Shown: positions 23,784-32,027 of the stretch, in pieces
Layout of the letters: each line of letters begins with the position of its first letter
How positions within the stretch are numbered: the stretch's first letter is position 1
Source: Lentisphaeria bacterium
Lineage (GTDB): Bacteria; Verrucomicrobiota; Lentisphaeria; Victivallales; UBA1829
Assembly (NCBI GenBank): GCA_003526375.1
Contig: DPDG01000112.1
Span: forward strand, 1-39,200
Reading direction: 5' to 3'
DNA length: 39,200 bases
Position numbers and translations under genes: made by a program
The notes under the pieces: generated by a model
The model's database searches: none
Told to the model about the DNA's origin: nothing
What the model saw: only the letters and a program-made list of their open reading frames with translations

Positions 23784-25817
23784 TTATTTCTGGCTTTCGT
23801 CCGTTCTTTTCCCGGAAATCACCAGAGCGCTGTCGATGTCGCGTCCCCGGAAATGCCATACTCCGGGGGCTTGCCGTTTCAGATTTCCAAAACGGGGCAT
23901 CATGTCCGGATCACGGTCCAGTTCAATCACCGCTTCCGCCTCTCCGGGCCCGATGGAAGCGACGAGCAGAGCGGTCCGCCCGTCTTCACATTGGAAGGCG
24001 GCTGCATGCACTTCCCCTCTGACTGTCCTGATCCTGACAGGAATGGCGGGCATGTCGGACAACAGAAAGTCCGTCATTTCCCGCTGAAATGCGACAGCTT
24101 TTTTGATCACCGGCCAGAAACGTCTGAAAGCGTCGGGATCGACAGTTTTCTTATAATGCATGAAGTCAAAATTGAATCCGATGAACCCGCGCGCCCCTTT
24201 GATCATTTCCAGCGCGATCATGGAATACAGTTCCGTCAATGTCGGATATCTGTATTTTTTCAGGTAGACTGCCGGGTCTTTCGCATCGGCGGCAACAATT
24301 CCCAGATTGGAATACTGCGGAACAGCCCAGAGAGCCATGCCGCCGGCTCCGGGCAGTTTTCTCGTCCGCCCGGCTTCCCGTAATTGTTTCAGAACATCAC
24401 GCATCTCATTGGACCCGGTTACTTTCACCGGGTACGGATCGATCCCGATAATATCCTGACATCCGGCAAGCTCCATGAAATTCTGATAATAGACGGCAAA
24501 CGTCGGGCGCTCCGGGTCCAGGCGCCGGATTCGCCTCCGCAGTTTTTTCAGATCGTCCGCATAAGAGGAATCGACTTCGTCCGCAATATAGTATGCAAGA
24601 ACGGCATCATGCTTTCGGAGGTCGGAGATCAAGGCGTCAGCCATCTTTTCCCGATCAGTAATTCCGCGATAACTGTGGAGCGGCAGTTGAGATGCGCCGA
24701 CCGGCATCAGCCCGCCTACGGAAGGAATAATCCAAAGCCCGCGTTCCGCGCAGTATTGAAAAATGTCCGCAGGGATTTCGTGCCCGAGATAGACGCAGAC
24801 GGTATTGAATCCGGCGTCAAGCAGCAGATCGACCTCGCTCCGGGAGGTCAGTCTGTGCTTGTAAATCCCGATCGGCAGAAAATATTTCCCTTTCACCGCG
24901 ATCCGTCCCGACCGGTCAACCGCAATCCGGTATTTTCCCGCGGCTTCGGCGGAAACTGCCCTCATTGGAAACGATGTTGTGCCAAGAATGACCTTGTTTG
25001 CGGTATCCAGAAGCTGAAGTTCCACATGATAAGAACCTTCAGACAGATTTTCAGGTTTGACGACAACTCTCTCATTCTTAATGGGAAGCACCTTATCATA
25101 CAGAATGTCCGTATCCCGTCTTATGACTGTACGGCACTGCAGGTGTGGGACACTTTTCCGGGGATAACGAAATTCGCCGTCAACAGCGCATAACAATTCC
25201 AGAGACGGTTCAGGAAGTGTTACGGTTTCGTGAATCGGGTAGATCATTGCCGCATTCCAGCGCCCGGATACAGAACGGACATAAAGATCGTCAAAAAATG
25301 CTTTTCCCGTCGAATCGCGATGCAGATAAAGCGTCATCTGGTAACGGACAGGGAAGCCGTAATCTCTGGGGGTCAGCAGTCCCTTTACCTCCTGATAAGA
25401 GTGACTGCCGTTCATCAGAGGCAGGTATGCCCCATACAGGTGTTTCCCGGTCTGTGCATTGCTCCATTCAATGGCGATGCCCGCCCCGGGGCCCGTCAGG
25501 CGATCCGTTCTGATCCACCCCCCGAACTCATAGGCGACACCGGGTTTCAGAACCAGTTCCTTCTGTCCGGCCAGCGTGTATTCGCCTCTGCCTGCCCGGG
25601 ATTTGCAGAGCGCGTTCGTTCCGTTGCGCCCCTCCCCCCGGACAATGCTCCAACCGTTTTTCCCTGTTCCCTGCCAATGAGTTTCGTTCTGCTCAAATCC
25701 GCTGTTGTGAAGCAGATTTTCCTTCCGTTCGCTGTCAAGCTTCCGGTAAGCTTCCGGATTTTCAGCCGTAACCTGGAAAGCGGCATACATCAGAAATAGA
25801 AATGCAGAATATTTCAT
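23784..25817 (-). CDS. Secreted glycosidase-like protein with CBM4/9-type N-terminal domain (cassette 2)
   Basis: The 677-aa product begins with a signal peptide (MKYSAFLFLMYAAFQVTA). Residues 30-190 form a jelly-roll (NLLHNSGFEQNETHW near the start, KAFFDDLYVRSV at the end). Next comes an immunoglobulin-like beta domain, then a TIM barrel of GH2/GH5 type from about 300: YFLPIGIYKH, LLDAGFNTVCVYLG, the acid candidate E414 in YYIADEVDSS and IIGIDPYPV. The tail is a small beta domain. The start at 25817 is chosen because AGGAG lies about 10 nt upstream and a clean signal peptide follows. The ATG lies 2 nt after the stop of the pseudopilin gene, so translation is coupled. Substrate unknown. Confidence 0.8.
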   Translation of the reverse strand: MKYSAFLFLMYAAFQVTAENPEAYRKLDSERKENLLHNSGFEQNETHWQGTGKNGWSIVRGEGRNGTNALCKSRAGRGEYTLAGQKELVLKPGVAYEFGGWIRTDRLTGPGAGIAIEWSNAQTGKHLYGAYLPLMNGSHSYQEVKGLLTPRDYGFPVRYQMTLYLHRDSTGKAFFDDLYVRSVSGRWNAAMIYPIHETVTLPEPSLELLCAVDGEFRYPRKSVPHLQCRTVIRRDTDILYDKVLPIKNERVVVKPENLSEGSYHVELQLLDTANKVILGTTSFPMRAVSAEAAGKYRIAVDRSGRIAVKGKYFLPIGIYKHRLTSRSEVDLLLDAGFNTVCVYLGHEIPADIFQYCAERGLWIIPSVGGLMPVGASQLPLHSYRGITDREKMADALISDLRKHDAVLAYYIADEVDSSYADDLKKLRRRIRRLDPERPTFAVYYQNFMELAGCQDIIGIDPYPVKVTGSNEMRDVLKQLREAGRTRKLPGAGGMALWAVPQYSNLGIVAADAKDPAVYLKKYRYPTLTELYSMIALEMIKGARGFIGFNFDFMHYKKTVDPDAFRRFWPVIKKAVAFQREMTDFLLSDMPAIPVRIRTVRGEVHAAAFQCEDGRTALLVASIGPGEAEAVIELDRDPDMMPRFGNLKRQAPGVWHFRGRDIDSALVISGKRTDESQK

Positions 25818-25819
25818 GA

Positions 25820-26632
25820 TCAGTGCCACTCCTGTCCGAATTTGATCCATGCGCCGTTGATCTGTACCGGAGTCCAGTATTTCCTGTGATCAATCGCCTG
25901 ATTCCGTGCAAGCGCTCCGGCATGACCGTCAAAAAACGAGAAATAGGCATTCCTGCCATGACGGAAAAACGGGGAGGCGTAAATGACTGTCCCTCCGCTT
26001 TGCAGCGGGTAAAAGCGTCCGCCGTCACTGGTCCACTCAAGCGTTGCGATGCCGCCAGCCTCCGGAGAGGATCCCGGATAAGGCTTGCCTGTATCGCTTT
26101 GATTGTTTCCGCGCGACGGCACGGCATCGCCATATACGATCAGGGAACTTCCGGCGCCGAGTTTGGTCAGGTTCGCCCGCGTCGTGCGTTTCTGCACACC
26201 GGAGTCAAGAGAACCGAAAGTCGCATAATTCAATCCATAGTTCAAGGTGCCGTGCATTCCATTCCAGTAACCTTCCGCATCCTTCGCCTTGATTTCCGAA
26301 CGTACTTTGCGTTCGCCCGGACATTGGAAAACAGTTTCAGTCAGATAGTTGTTTTTCAACAGTACAACCGCCCATATCGAGTCATGATTCGCCTCTCCCC
26401 AATCATGGCGCATCGCCGGCATCCATTCCTTGTTGTCATCGGCATAATAGGCCGTCGCCACTCCCATCTGTTTCAGGTTGTTCAGGCATTTGATCCCGTT
26501 TGCGCTCTCTCTGGCTTTGTTCAGCACCGGCAGCAGCATTGCCGCCAGAATGGCAATGATCGAAATTACGATCAGAAGTTCTATCAAAGTGAAACTTCTT
26601 CTCTTTTCCTGCATTTTTTTGTCCGCACTCAT
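25820..26632 (-). CDS. Pseudopilin, H-X9-DG family (cassette 2)
   Basis: The 270-aa product has a short basic leader (MSADKKMQEKRRS), then FTLIELLIVISIIAILAAML as prepilin signal and membrane helix, and an extracellular domain. That domain ends with HGRNAYFSFFDGHA, an exact H-X9-DG. The leader residue before the cleavage point is Ser, not the usual Gly. AAGGAG lies 8 nt before the ATG. The ATG overlaps the stop of the regulator gene (ATGA), and the enzyme gene starts 2 nt after its own stop, so the three genes form one tightly coupled unit. The pilin-like helix would anchor or assemble it in the cell envelope; its function beside the enzyme is unknown. Confidence 0.9.
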   Translation of the reverse strand: MSADKKMQEKRRSFTLIELLIVISIIAILAAMLLPVLNKARESANGIKCLNNLKQMGVATAYYADDNKEWMPAMRHDWGEANHDSIWAVVLLKNNYLTETVFQCPGERKVRSEIKAKDAEGYWNGMHGTLNYGLNYATFGSLDSGVQKRTTRANLTKLGAGSSLIVYGDAVPSRGNNQSDTGKPYPGSSPEAGGIATLEWTSDGGRFYPLQSGGTVIYASPFFRHGRNAYFSFFDGHAGALARNQAIDHRKYWTPVQINGAWIKFGQEWH

Positions 26633-27741
26633 CTATTGTTCTCCTTATCTTTTTTGATTAAGTTGCTGTTCGATTTCTCCGGAAAAATCCAGGCGGTTTC
26701 CGTTGCCGGCTGATCAGGCTGCAGATGTTTCAGGAGCTGTTCCACCAGCAGATCCGCAATCTGTTTCGGGTTCACTTCATAATTGCTGATGAAACGGGCG
26801 GGAAAATCAATCTGGCTCTCCTTGTTTCTGAGGCAGACCGACTGCGGCAGATAGATCAGACACGGGTCCTGCAGCCGCACCAGCTCCGAGAAAAATCCCT
26901 GCGCCATGATGTCATCGCAGAGAACAACGCCGTCCGGACGCTCCTCCGGGGGAAGCGACATTGCCGTCCTCGCGAATTCCTGCCCCGCATCCAGCGCATA
27001 GCCTTCCCTGTAAACCTCCTCCACGGAAAGACGCCCGCCGTCCCACTCCGCGAGATAATGCTCCACGCGCGGAATGCTGAAATTCCTGACGGGACCGGGA
27101 CCGATCAGTATCCAGGGCTTCCTGCACCCGGCGGAGCGCAGTTCATCGAGCCCGCGGAGCATGAAACCGGGGGTGTCGATGAATACGCCGGACACGTTCG
27201 CGGAAGGCGGTCCCCCGAAGCAGACCGGCAACCCGAACTTTTCCAGAGCGGGAATCAGCTTCTCCCCGTTGAAATCGGAAATACTGATCAAGCCGTGAAC
27301 CGTCCGCTGGGAGAGTGCGGTTTCGAGCCCGAGAAAATCGGAAACCACGGGCATGCTGTGGTATCTGTCACGGAACGGGAACATGACGCAGAGACAACCG
27401 CGCGCCTGAAGCGCCGTCTGGAGGGCGTTTGCAAGAGTCCAGTTGAAAATCCGCGGGACATTCCTGACCTGCCCGATGATGCCGACGGAACGTCCGAGGT
27501 ATCCTTCCGGCTTCTCCATCCGCACAAAGACACCGGTCCGTTTGCGGGCTTCGAGAACCCCGTCATTGACAAGGCTCTTTACCGCGCGGTCGATCGTGGC
27601 GCTTCCCGCGTTCAGCAGACGGCAGAGCGCCGACTGTGCCGGAATCCGGTCGCCTTCCTGCAGGTTCTTATCCCAGATATAACGGATGATCGCCTGTTTT
27701 GCAAACTCTGTGCGTTTCCCCTGATTGTCACCGAAATACAT
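26629..27741 (-). CDS. GntR-HTH regulator with LacI-like sensor domain (cassette 2)
   Basis: Residues 10-74 form the winged helix (RIPAQSALCRLLNAGSATI, DRAVKSLVNDGVLEARKRTG). Residues 83-350 form a LacI/ribose-binding-like sensor: RSVGIIGQV, VHGLISISDF, GLPVCFGGPP, PWILIGPGP and DGVVLCDDIMAQGF are its core strands and hinge-type segments. It probably senses a sugar and controls its own operon. A consensus promoter and small inverted repeat lie upstream. Its last four bases overlap the pseudopilin start. The 370-aa length is normal. It is only distantly similar to the cassette 1 regulator, as expected for regulators of different substrates. Confidence 0.88.
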   Translation of the reverse strand: MYFGDNQGKRTEFAKQAIIRYIWDKNLQEGDRIPAQSALCRLLNAGSATIDRAVKSLVNDGVLEARKRTGVFVRMEKPEGYLGRSVGIIGQVRNVPRIFNWTLANALQTALQARGCLCVMFPFRDRYHSMPVVSDFLGLETALSQRTVHGLISISDFNGEKLIPALEKFGLPVCFGGPPSANVSGVFIDTPGFMLRGLDELRSAGCRKPWILIGPGPVRNFSIPRVEHYLAEWDGGRLSVEEVYREGYALDAGQEFARTAMSLPPEERPDGVVLCDDIMAQGFFSELVRLQDPCLIYLPQSVCLRNKESQIDFPARFISNYEVNPKQIADLLVEQLLKHLQPDQPATETAWIFPEKSNSNLIKKDKENNR

Positions 27742-27753
27742 CGTTTTTCTCTC

Positions 27754-27771
27754 TAATCTAATTTTGGATTA
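27754..27771. promoter_or_regulatory. Operator-like inverted repeat before the cassette 2 regulator
   Basis: TAATC (27754-27758) and GATTA (27767-27771) form a 5-bp dyad with an 8-bp centre between the -10 box and the start codon. It is short, so support is modest. Confidence 0.4.
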
Positions 27772-27778
27772 TATTAAT

Positions 27779-27806
27779 ATTATATGCATTTCAGAGAAAA
27801 TGTCAA
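27779..27806 (-). promoter_or_regulatory. Consensus sigma-70 promoter of cassette 2
   Basis: On the minus strand TTGACA (27806-27801) and TATAAT (27784-27779) are exact consensus hexamers 16 bp apart, about 40 bp before the regulator start. Confidence 0.85.
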
Positions 27807-27932
27807 GAGGTCATTGCAATAAATTTCAAAAAAAACAGCGATGCGGGCATTGCGCCGCCTGATTCCTTTCCGGGTTTCCGCCAACGCAATATGAATCAGC
27901 AGATGATCGCAGGAAAAGCATCCGGGCGGAGC

Positions 27933-27960
27933 TTGACTTTTCCCGGAGATTCACTATATT
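27933..27960 (+). promoter_or_regulatory. Promoter of the Nudix gene
   Basis: TTGACT (27933-27938) and TATATT (27955-27960) are 16 bp apart, about 60 bp before the ATG at 28021. Confidence 0.6.
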
Positions 27961-28020
27961 CCCGCTTTCGGCAACTCTTGCGGCAAATCAAAATGAAAGG
28001 CGTTTTAGAGGCGTTGAATC

Positions 28021-28599
28021 ATGAAAAAACAACCCGGCACAGAACATTGGAAAACAGTTTCGAGCAAATACCTGTTCCGCCGGCCGTGGCTGACGGTCCG
28101 GCACGAAGAAGTCGAATTGCCTGACAGACGGAGGATTCCGGATTACTATATCCTTGAATACCCGGAATGGGTCAACATGATCGCGATTACGGCAAACGGG
28201 CAGTTCATCTTCGTCCATCAGTACCGCCACGGACTACGGCAGTCCTTCTACGAAATCCCCGCCGGCGTCTGCGAGAAAAGCGATCATTCGCCCATGGATG
28301 CGGCAAAACGTGAACTTCAGGAGGAGACCGGCTTCGGCGGCGGAGAATGGACGGAATTCATGACTCTGTCGGCAAATCCCGCCAGCCAGACGAATCTCAC
28401 GCACACCTTTCTTGCCCGCAATGTGATCCCTGTTTCCGCTCAAAACCTGGACCCGGGAGAAGACCTGACCATTCACCTGCTTTCTCCCGATGAAGTTCTG
28501 GAACTGCTTTTGAACGGGAAAATCGTGCAGGCGCTTATGGCGGCTCCGCTCTGGAAATATTTTTATGAAATGCGGCAGGGGAAGTGCAACATTCAGTAA
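28021..28599 (+). CDS. Nudix hydrolase (ADP-ribose pyrophosphatase-like)
   Basis: The 192-aa product is a cytoplasmic Nudix enzyme. FIFVHQYRHGLRQSFYEIPAG precedes a Nudix box that reads G-VCEKSDHSPMDAAK-REL-QEETGF. The catalytic RELxEExGF part is intact, but the first half has one extra residue, and the glutamate of the Gx5E step is replaced by Asp or His. SANPASQTNLTHTF downstream is typical of the ADP-ribose/ADP-sugar group. AAVxLxF-type membrane or signal parts are absent. GAGGCG lies 7 nt before the start. The gene stands alone between cassette 2 and the EamA transporter; substrate is inferred from the family. Confidence 0.88.
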   Translation: MKKQPGTEHWKTVSSKYLFRRPWLTVRHEEVELPDRRRIPDYYILEYPEWVNMIAITANGQFIFVHQYRHGLRQSFYEIPAGVCEKSDHSPMDAAKRELQEETGFGGGEWTEFMTLSANPASQTNLTHTFLARNVIPVSAQNLDPGEDLTIHLLSPDEVLELLLNGKIVQALMAAPLWKYFYEMRQGKCNIQ

Positions 28600-28740
28600 T
28601 CTCCGGGACAGTTTCCGTCCACGTTTCCGGCACAGCAAGACATCAGGGGAAAAATTCAGGAACAATGAAGAAAGAGACGGCGAAGTCCCTGCCGGAACGG
28701 ACAAGACAGTATCTCATATCAAATCAGGAAAAAAGAAAGA

Positions 28741-29676
28741 ATGTGGAATGACAGATTCAAAGGTCTGTGCTGCGGAGCACTGGCGGCAATGGCTTACGGA
28801 ATGAACCCTCTGTTTACGCTTCCGCTATATAAAATCGGAATGACTCCGGATACAGTGCTTTTCTACCGTTATTTCTTCGCGATGGCACTGCTCGGCATCC
28901 TCATCCGGTGGAGAAAGGGCTCCTTCCAACTGTCCGCGAAGCAGATTTCACTGGTCGCCGCAGGGGGATTTCTGATGGCGCTCTCCTCACTCCTTCTTTT
29001 TCTGAGTTATAAAAAAATGGATGCGGGGATCGCGTCAACGCTTCTCTTCATTTATCCGGTGATGGTCGCCGTCATCATGGCTGTATTTTTCCATGAAAAG
29101 GTTACGGTTTCCACAATTCTTGGAATTCTGGCGGCATTGACAGGCGTCTGCATCCTCTACAAAGGCGGCGACGGACAGCCGTTGAACTTCACGGGGCTGA
29201 TTCTGGTTCTGTTCTCGGCATTGAGTTATGCGCTGTATATGGTGGCTGTACGCGAAACCGGCATGAAGGATATTTCTCCGGAGCTCCTGACCTTTTATGC
29301 GCTGGTTTTCGGACTGCCGCTGTTTCTGATCCGGATGAATTTCGGGCTTGAATTGCAGTGGATTCCCACCCTTTCGGGCTGGGGCTGCGCGGTCGCCCTT
29401 GCGGTACTGCCGACCATCGTCTCCCTGCTTCTGATGACGGTCGCAATCCGTGTCATCGGCGCAACCAGGACGGCGATTCTGGGGGCGCTGGAACCCGCAA
29501 CGGCTGTCTGCTTCGGCGTGCTGCTGTTCGGGGAACAACTGACACTGCGCCTTGTAATCGGAATCATCGTCATTCTGACGGCAGTCACCATCGTAGTCAC
29601 GGGAAAGCGGATATCGACCCGGTTTCCCCGTTTCTGCAAAAAACATTGCCTCGCTCTCATCCGCAAAACACGTTGA
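28741..29676 (+). CDS. EamA/DMT-superfamily transporter
   Basis: The 311-aa protein has ten hydrophobic helices arranged as two five-helix EamA repeats (about 5-140 and 150-295). A short loop with KGGDGQPLNF separates them, followed by a basic tail. Motifs usual for the family are FYRYFFAM after helix 1, IASTLLFIYPVMVAV in repeat 1 and GALEPATAVCFGVLLFGEQL in repeat 2. It sits in the inner membrane and exports or imports a small metabolite that the family does not reveal. The ribosome site is weak (AGAAAG). No partner gene is adjacent; cassette 3 follows after 183 nt. Confidence 0.9.
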   Translation: MWNDRFKGLCCGALAAMAYGMNPLFTLPLYKIGMTPDTVLFYRYFFAMALLGILIRWRKGSFQLSAKQISLVAAGGFLMALSSLLLFLSYKKMDAGIASTLLFIYPVMVAVIMAVFFHEKVTVSTILGILAALTGVCILYKGGDGQPLNFTGLILVLFSALSYALYMVAVRETGMKDISPELLTFYALVFGLPLFLIRMNFGLELQWIPTLSGWGCAVALAVLPTIVSLLLMTVAIRVIGATRTAILGALEPATAVCFGVLLFGEQLTLRLVIGIIVILTAVTIVVTGKRISTRFPRFCKKHCLALIRKTR

Positions 29677-29725
29677 CGGGAACCACGCAAGACAACACAT
29701 TCGCCCCTGACGGAAATTATTTTGG

Positions 29726-29744
29726 TATGACACCAATAGTCATA
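29726..29744. promoter_or_regulatory. Upstream operator-like dyad of cassette 3
   Basis: TATGAC-ACCAATA-GTCATA is a perfect 6-bp dyad with a 7-bp centre. It includes the start of a 21-bp direct repeat (29730-29750) whose second copy is at 29831-29851. Confidence 0.55.
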
Positions 29745-29792
29745 GAAAAAATATTTTTTCCGTAAAAAATCCCTGTATTTTCTCTTTTCCTA

Positions 29793-29821
29793 TTGACAAA
29801 GAAAGCATAATACCATATAAT
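29793..29821 (+). promoter_or_regulatory. Consensus sigma-70 promoter of cassette 3
   Basis: TTGACA (29793-29798) and TATAAT (29816-29821) are exact consensus hexamers 17 bp apart. The start of transcription falls near 29828, just before the downstream repeat copy. Confidence 0.85.
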
Positions 29822-29830
29822 ATAGACGTA

Positions 29831-29851
29831 ATACCAATAGAAATAGAAAAA
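29831..29851 (+). promoter_or_regulatory. Downstream operator-like repeat copy of cassette 3
   Basis: ATACCAATAGAAATAGAAAA matches the copy at 29730 (ACACCAATAGTCATAGAAAA) except at three positions, 101 bp apart start to start. It lies between the transcription start and the ATG at 29860, so a bound regulator would block the promoter. Confidence 0.5.
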
Positions 29852-29859
29852 GGCTTACC

Positions 29860-31278
29860 ATGACAGACGCGGAAATCAGAAAACAATTTGGAGTCGACCC
29901 GGATTCGGAAGAGTCCCTGCGGGAACAGCTTCAGACAAAATTGTATCTGTTTGTCAAAAATGCAGAGCCGGAAACGCTTCTGCCGCCGGAACGCACACTG
30001 GAAAAAGTGCTCGGAATTTCGCGTGTCACAGTCCGCAATGCCATGCTTCCGCTCTATAAAGAAGGACTGCTGGTCCGCAATACCCGTCAGGGGACACGGA
30101 TCGCTCCCCGCTCCGAGGGAACACCGCCGGAACAGCACTCCATTCATCAGATGGCTCTCGGGACGGATTCCATGGCCCCCCGCGAAAAGCTGACGCTCGT
30201 TCTTTATGAAAATATTCCGGCACAGCAGGAATTCTGGCATTATACAGTCAATTCATTCAATTCGCTTTACCCGAAATATCATATTTCGATTCACTGGCTG
30301 CCGGGCGATGTATCAAGAGAACACTATGCCGATTATCTTGCAAAAGTCAATCCGGATCTGTTTCAGCACGAACTTACCCTTGATGCTTCCGATCTGGGGT
30401 TGAAACTCTCCGATGACCTGCGCGGAAGTTTTACGGGAAAGCACTTTCTTTTCAATGGGGCACTGACATTTCACTCCCTTCCCTACGCATGTTCCTGCGC
30501 GATGACTTACTGGAACCAGTCTCTTGCGGAAGAATACGGAATTCCGGATATCCGGAAACGCCTGCGGTCCGGGAATTACCTGGAAGTCCTGGAAGAAGCT
30601 GATCGGAAACTGCCGCCCCGATACCGGATCGCGGGACATGTTTGGGATTATCTGGCATTTCTCGGTTATCCGCCCGGAACTCCGGACCTGAAGCGTCCGT
30701 TCCTGAAGAAACATTTGGAAGATCTGGCACGTTTCAGAGGAAATCCGCGTATCTTTTATACGAGTCAGACAGATTCGCTGGATGCGGTTCGTAATTTTTC
30801 AAACGGGAACCAGCTGCTGGTGGATACGAACCCGGCGGCATGGCAGACGGCTCAGGCAAATGCGTCCTTCAAGGTGGAATGCGAACCGGTCCATCCGCTT
30901 CCGGGCAGCCGCCGGGCAAGCCCTCCCCTTCTGCTCTCCGTCTGGAAGAAAAGCAGATATCCGGCAACCGCCGAACTGTTCATGAAACATCTGTTAAGTG
31001 AACCGGTCCAGCGTCAACTGCCTCTGCGGCGCCAGTTGATTCCGGCGCGCAGGACGGCATGGCATTACGGTGCGCAACAGATCTTCCAGATGCCGGAACC
31101 GGCTGCCAATTTGCTGGCCGGTCAACTGGATGCCATGCTTCCGCCTCCTGCCATGCAGTTTTTCACTTATGCCGTGTGGGATGATCTGGCGGATCTGCTG
31201 GACCGCAACATCAGGCTGGATCTGGTACTTGATCAGATCATGCTGAAATGGGAAGAATATCAACATAACAACCAATAG
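29860..31278 (+). CDS. GntR-HTH fused to a solute-binding-protein-like sensor (cassette 3)
   Basis: The 472-aa product joins a GntR-type winged helix (20-82: LPPERTLEKVLGISRVTVRN, wing NTRQGTRI) to a large domain (108-460). That domain resembles extracellular sugar-binding proteins of ABC transporters (family 1) rather than the usual LacI-type or UTRA sensor: LTLVLYENIPAQQEFWHYTV and FNSLYPKYHISIHWLPGD at the start, then AMTYWNQSLAEEYGIPD, the phrase typical of SBP hinge regions. It has no signal peptide, so the sensor is cytoplasmic. AAAGG lies 7 nt before the ATG. The pseudopilin gene follows after 9 nt. It probably senses an oligosaccharide and controls its own operon. Confidence 0.8.
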   Translation: MTDAEIRKQFGVDPDSEESLREQLQTKLYLFVKNAEPETLLPPERTLEKVLGISRVTVRNAMLPLYKEGLLVRNTRQGTRIAPRSEGTPPEQHSIHQMALGTDSMAPREKLTLVLYENIPAQQEFWHYTVNSFNSLYPKYHISIHWLPGDVSREHYADYLAKVNPDLFQHELTLDASDLGLKLSDDLRGSFTGKHFLFNGALTFHSLPYACSCAMTYWNQSLAEEYGIPDIRKRLRSGNYLEVLEEADRKLPPRYRIAGHVWDYLAFLGYPPGTPDLKRPFLKKHLEDLARFRGNPRIFYTSQTDSLDAVRNFSNGNQLLVDTNPAAWQTAQANASFKVECEPVHPLPGSRRASPPLLLSVWKKSRYPATAELFMKHLLSEPVQRQLPLRRQLIPARRTAWHYGAQQIFQMPEPAANLLAGQLDAMLPPPAMQFFTYAVWDDLADLLDRNIRLDLVLDQIMLKWEEYQHNNQ

Positions 31279-31287
31279 GAGGACACC

Positions 31288-31989
31288 ATGAGACATAAAT
31301 TTACCTTGATAGAGCTGCTGATCGTAATTTCGATCATCGCCATTCTCGCCGGCATGCTGCTGCCCGCTTTGAACAAGGCAAGACAAGCTGTCATAGCAAC
31401 AAGTTGTGCAAACAATCAGAAACAGATTGCTTTAGCCATTCACAATTACGTCAGTGACTACGCCGACTATTATCCACTGGCCTGGGATAATTCAAAAGCG
31501 GCGAATATGTGGTTTACTCTCGGGCCATACTCTTTGAAATATTTCAAACAGAATTTGCTGCAATGCAAAGAATTCAATGAGAAAAGCAAAGTCCGTCCCG
31601 GTCAATCACCATCAGCCAATTCATCGTATTATTACAACGGGCATAACGGTTATATGAAAAACGACGGTTCTTTTGATCGGCTTTGGGGAACCTGGAGCGG
31701 GGGCAGCAGCAATCATCAAAGACAAAGAGGAGTTCTTGTCTCAAAAGTAAAAAAAGCGTCATCAAAATGGTTAACAGGAGATAACAACACGCGATATTCT
31801 CTTTGCGGTTATGTATCGCAAAAGGACAACATGGGGTGGTGGCACAATATGAGTAATGTTACAGCATTCTTTGATGGTCATGTTGAAAAAATAAAATATA
31901 ATGGGTTACTGTTTGGGACGGGTTATGATGGTTACGATCTGTCACGTGCCAATAAATATCTTTGTGCAACAGAAATTTGCGGAGAGTAA
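31288..31989 (+). CDS. Pseudopilin, H-X9-DG family (cassette 3)
   Basis: The 233-aa product reads MRHKFTLIELLIVISIIAIL, a very short leader with Lys before the cleavage point, then the membrane helix and an extracellular domain with HNMSNVTAFFDGHV (exact H-X9-DG). ATAGGAGG precedes the ATG. The first about 100 bases are G+C-balanced and nearly identical to the cassette 2 gene over the helix region. The rest is A+T-rich and unrelated, which suggests the signal segment is conserved or exchanged separately from the body. It lies between the regulator (9 nt) and the enzyme (38 nt). Confidence 0.88.
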   Translation: MRHKFTLIELLIVISIIAILAGMLLPALNKARQAVIATSCANNQKQIALAIHNYVSDYADYYPLAWDNSKAANMWFTLGPYSLKYFKQNLLQCKEFNEKSKVRPGQSPSANSSYYYNGHNGYMKNDGSFDRLWGTWSGGSSNHQRQRGVLVSKVKKASSKWLTGDNNTRYSLCGYVSQKDNMGWWHNMSNVTAFFDGHVEKIKYNGLLFGTGYDGYDLSRANKYLCATEICGE

Positions 31990-32027
31990 CAGCATAATAC
32001 CATTAAAACAACAAGGAGAGTCTTCAA

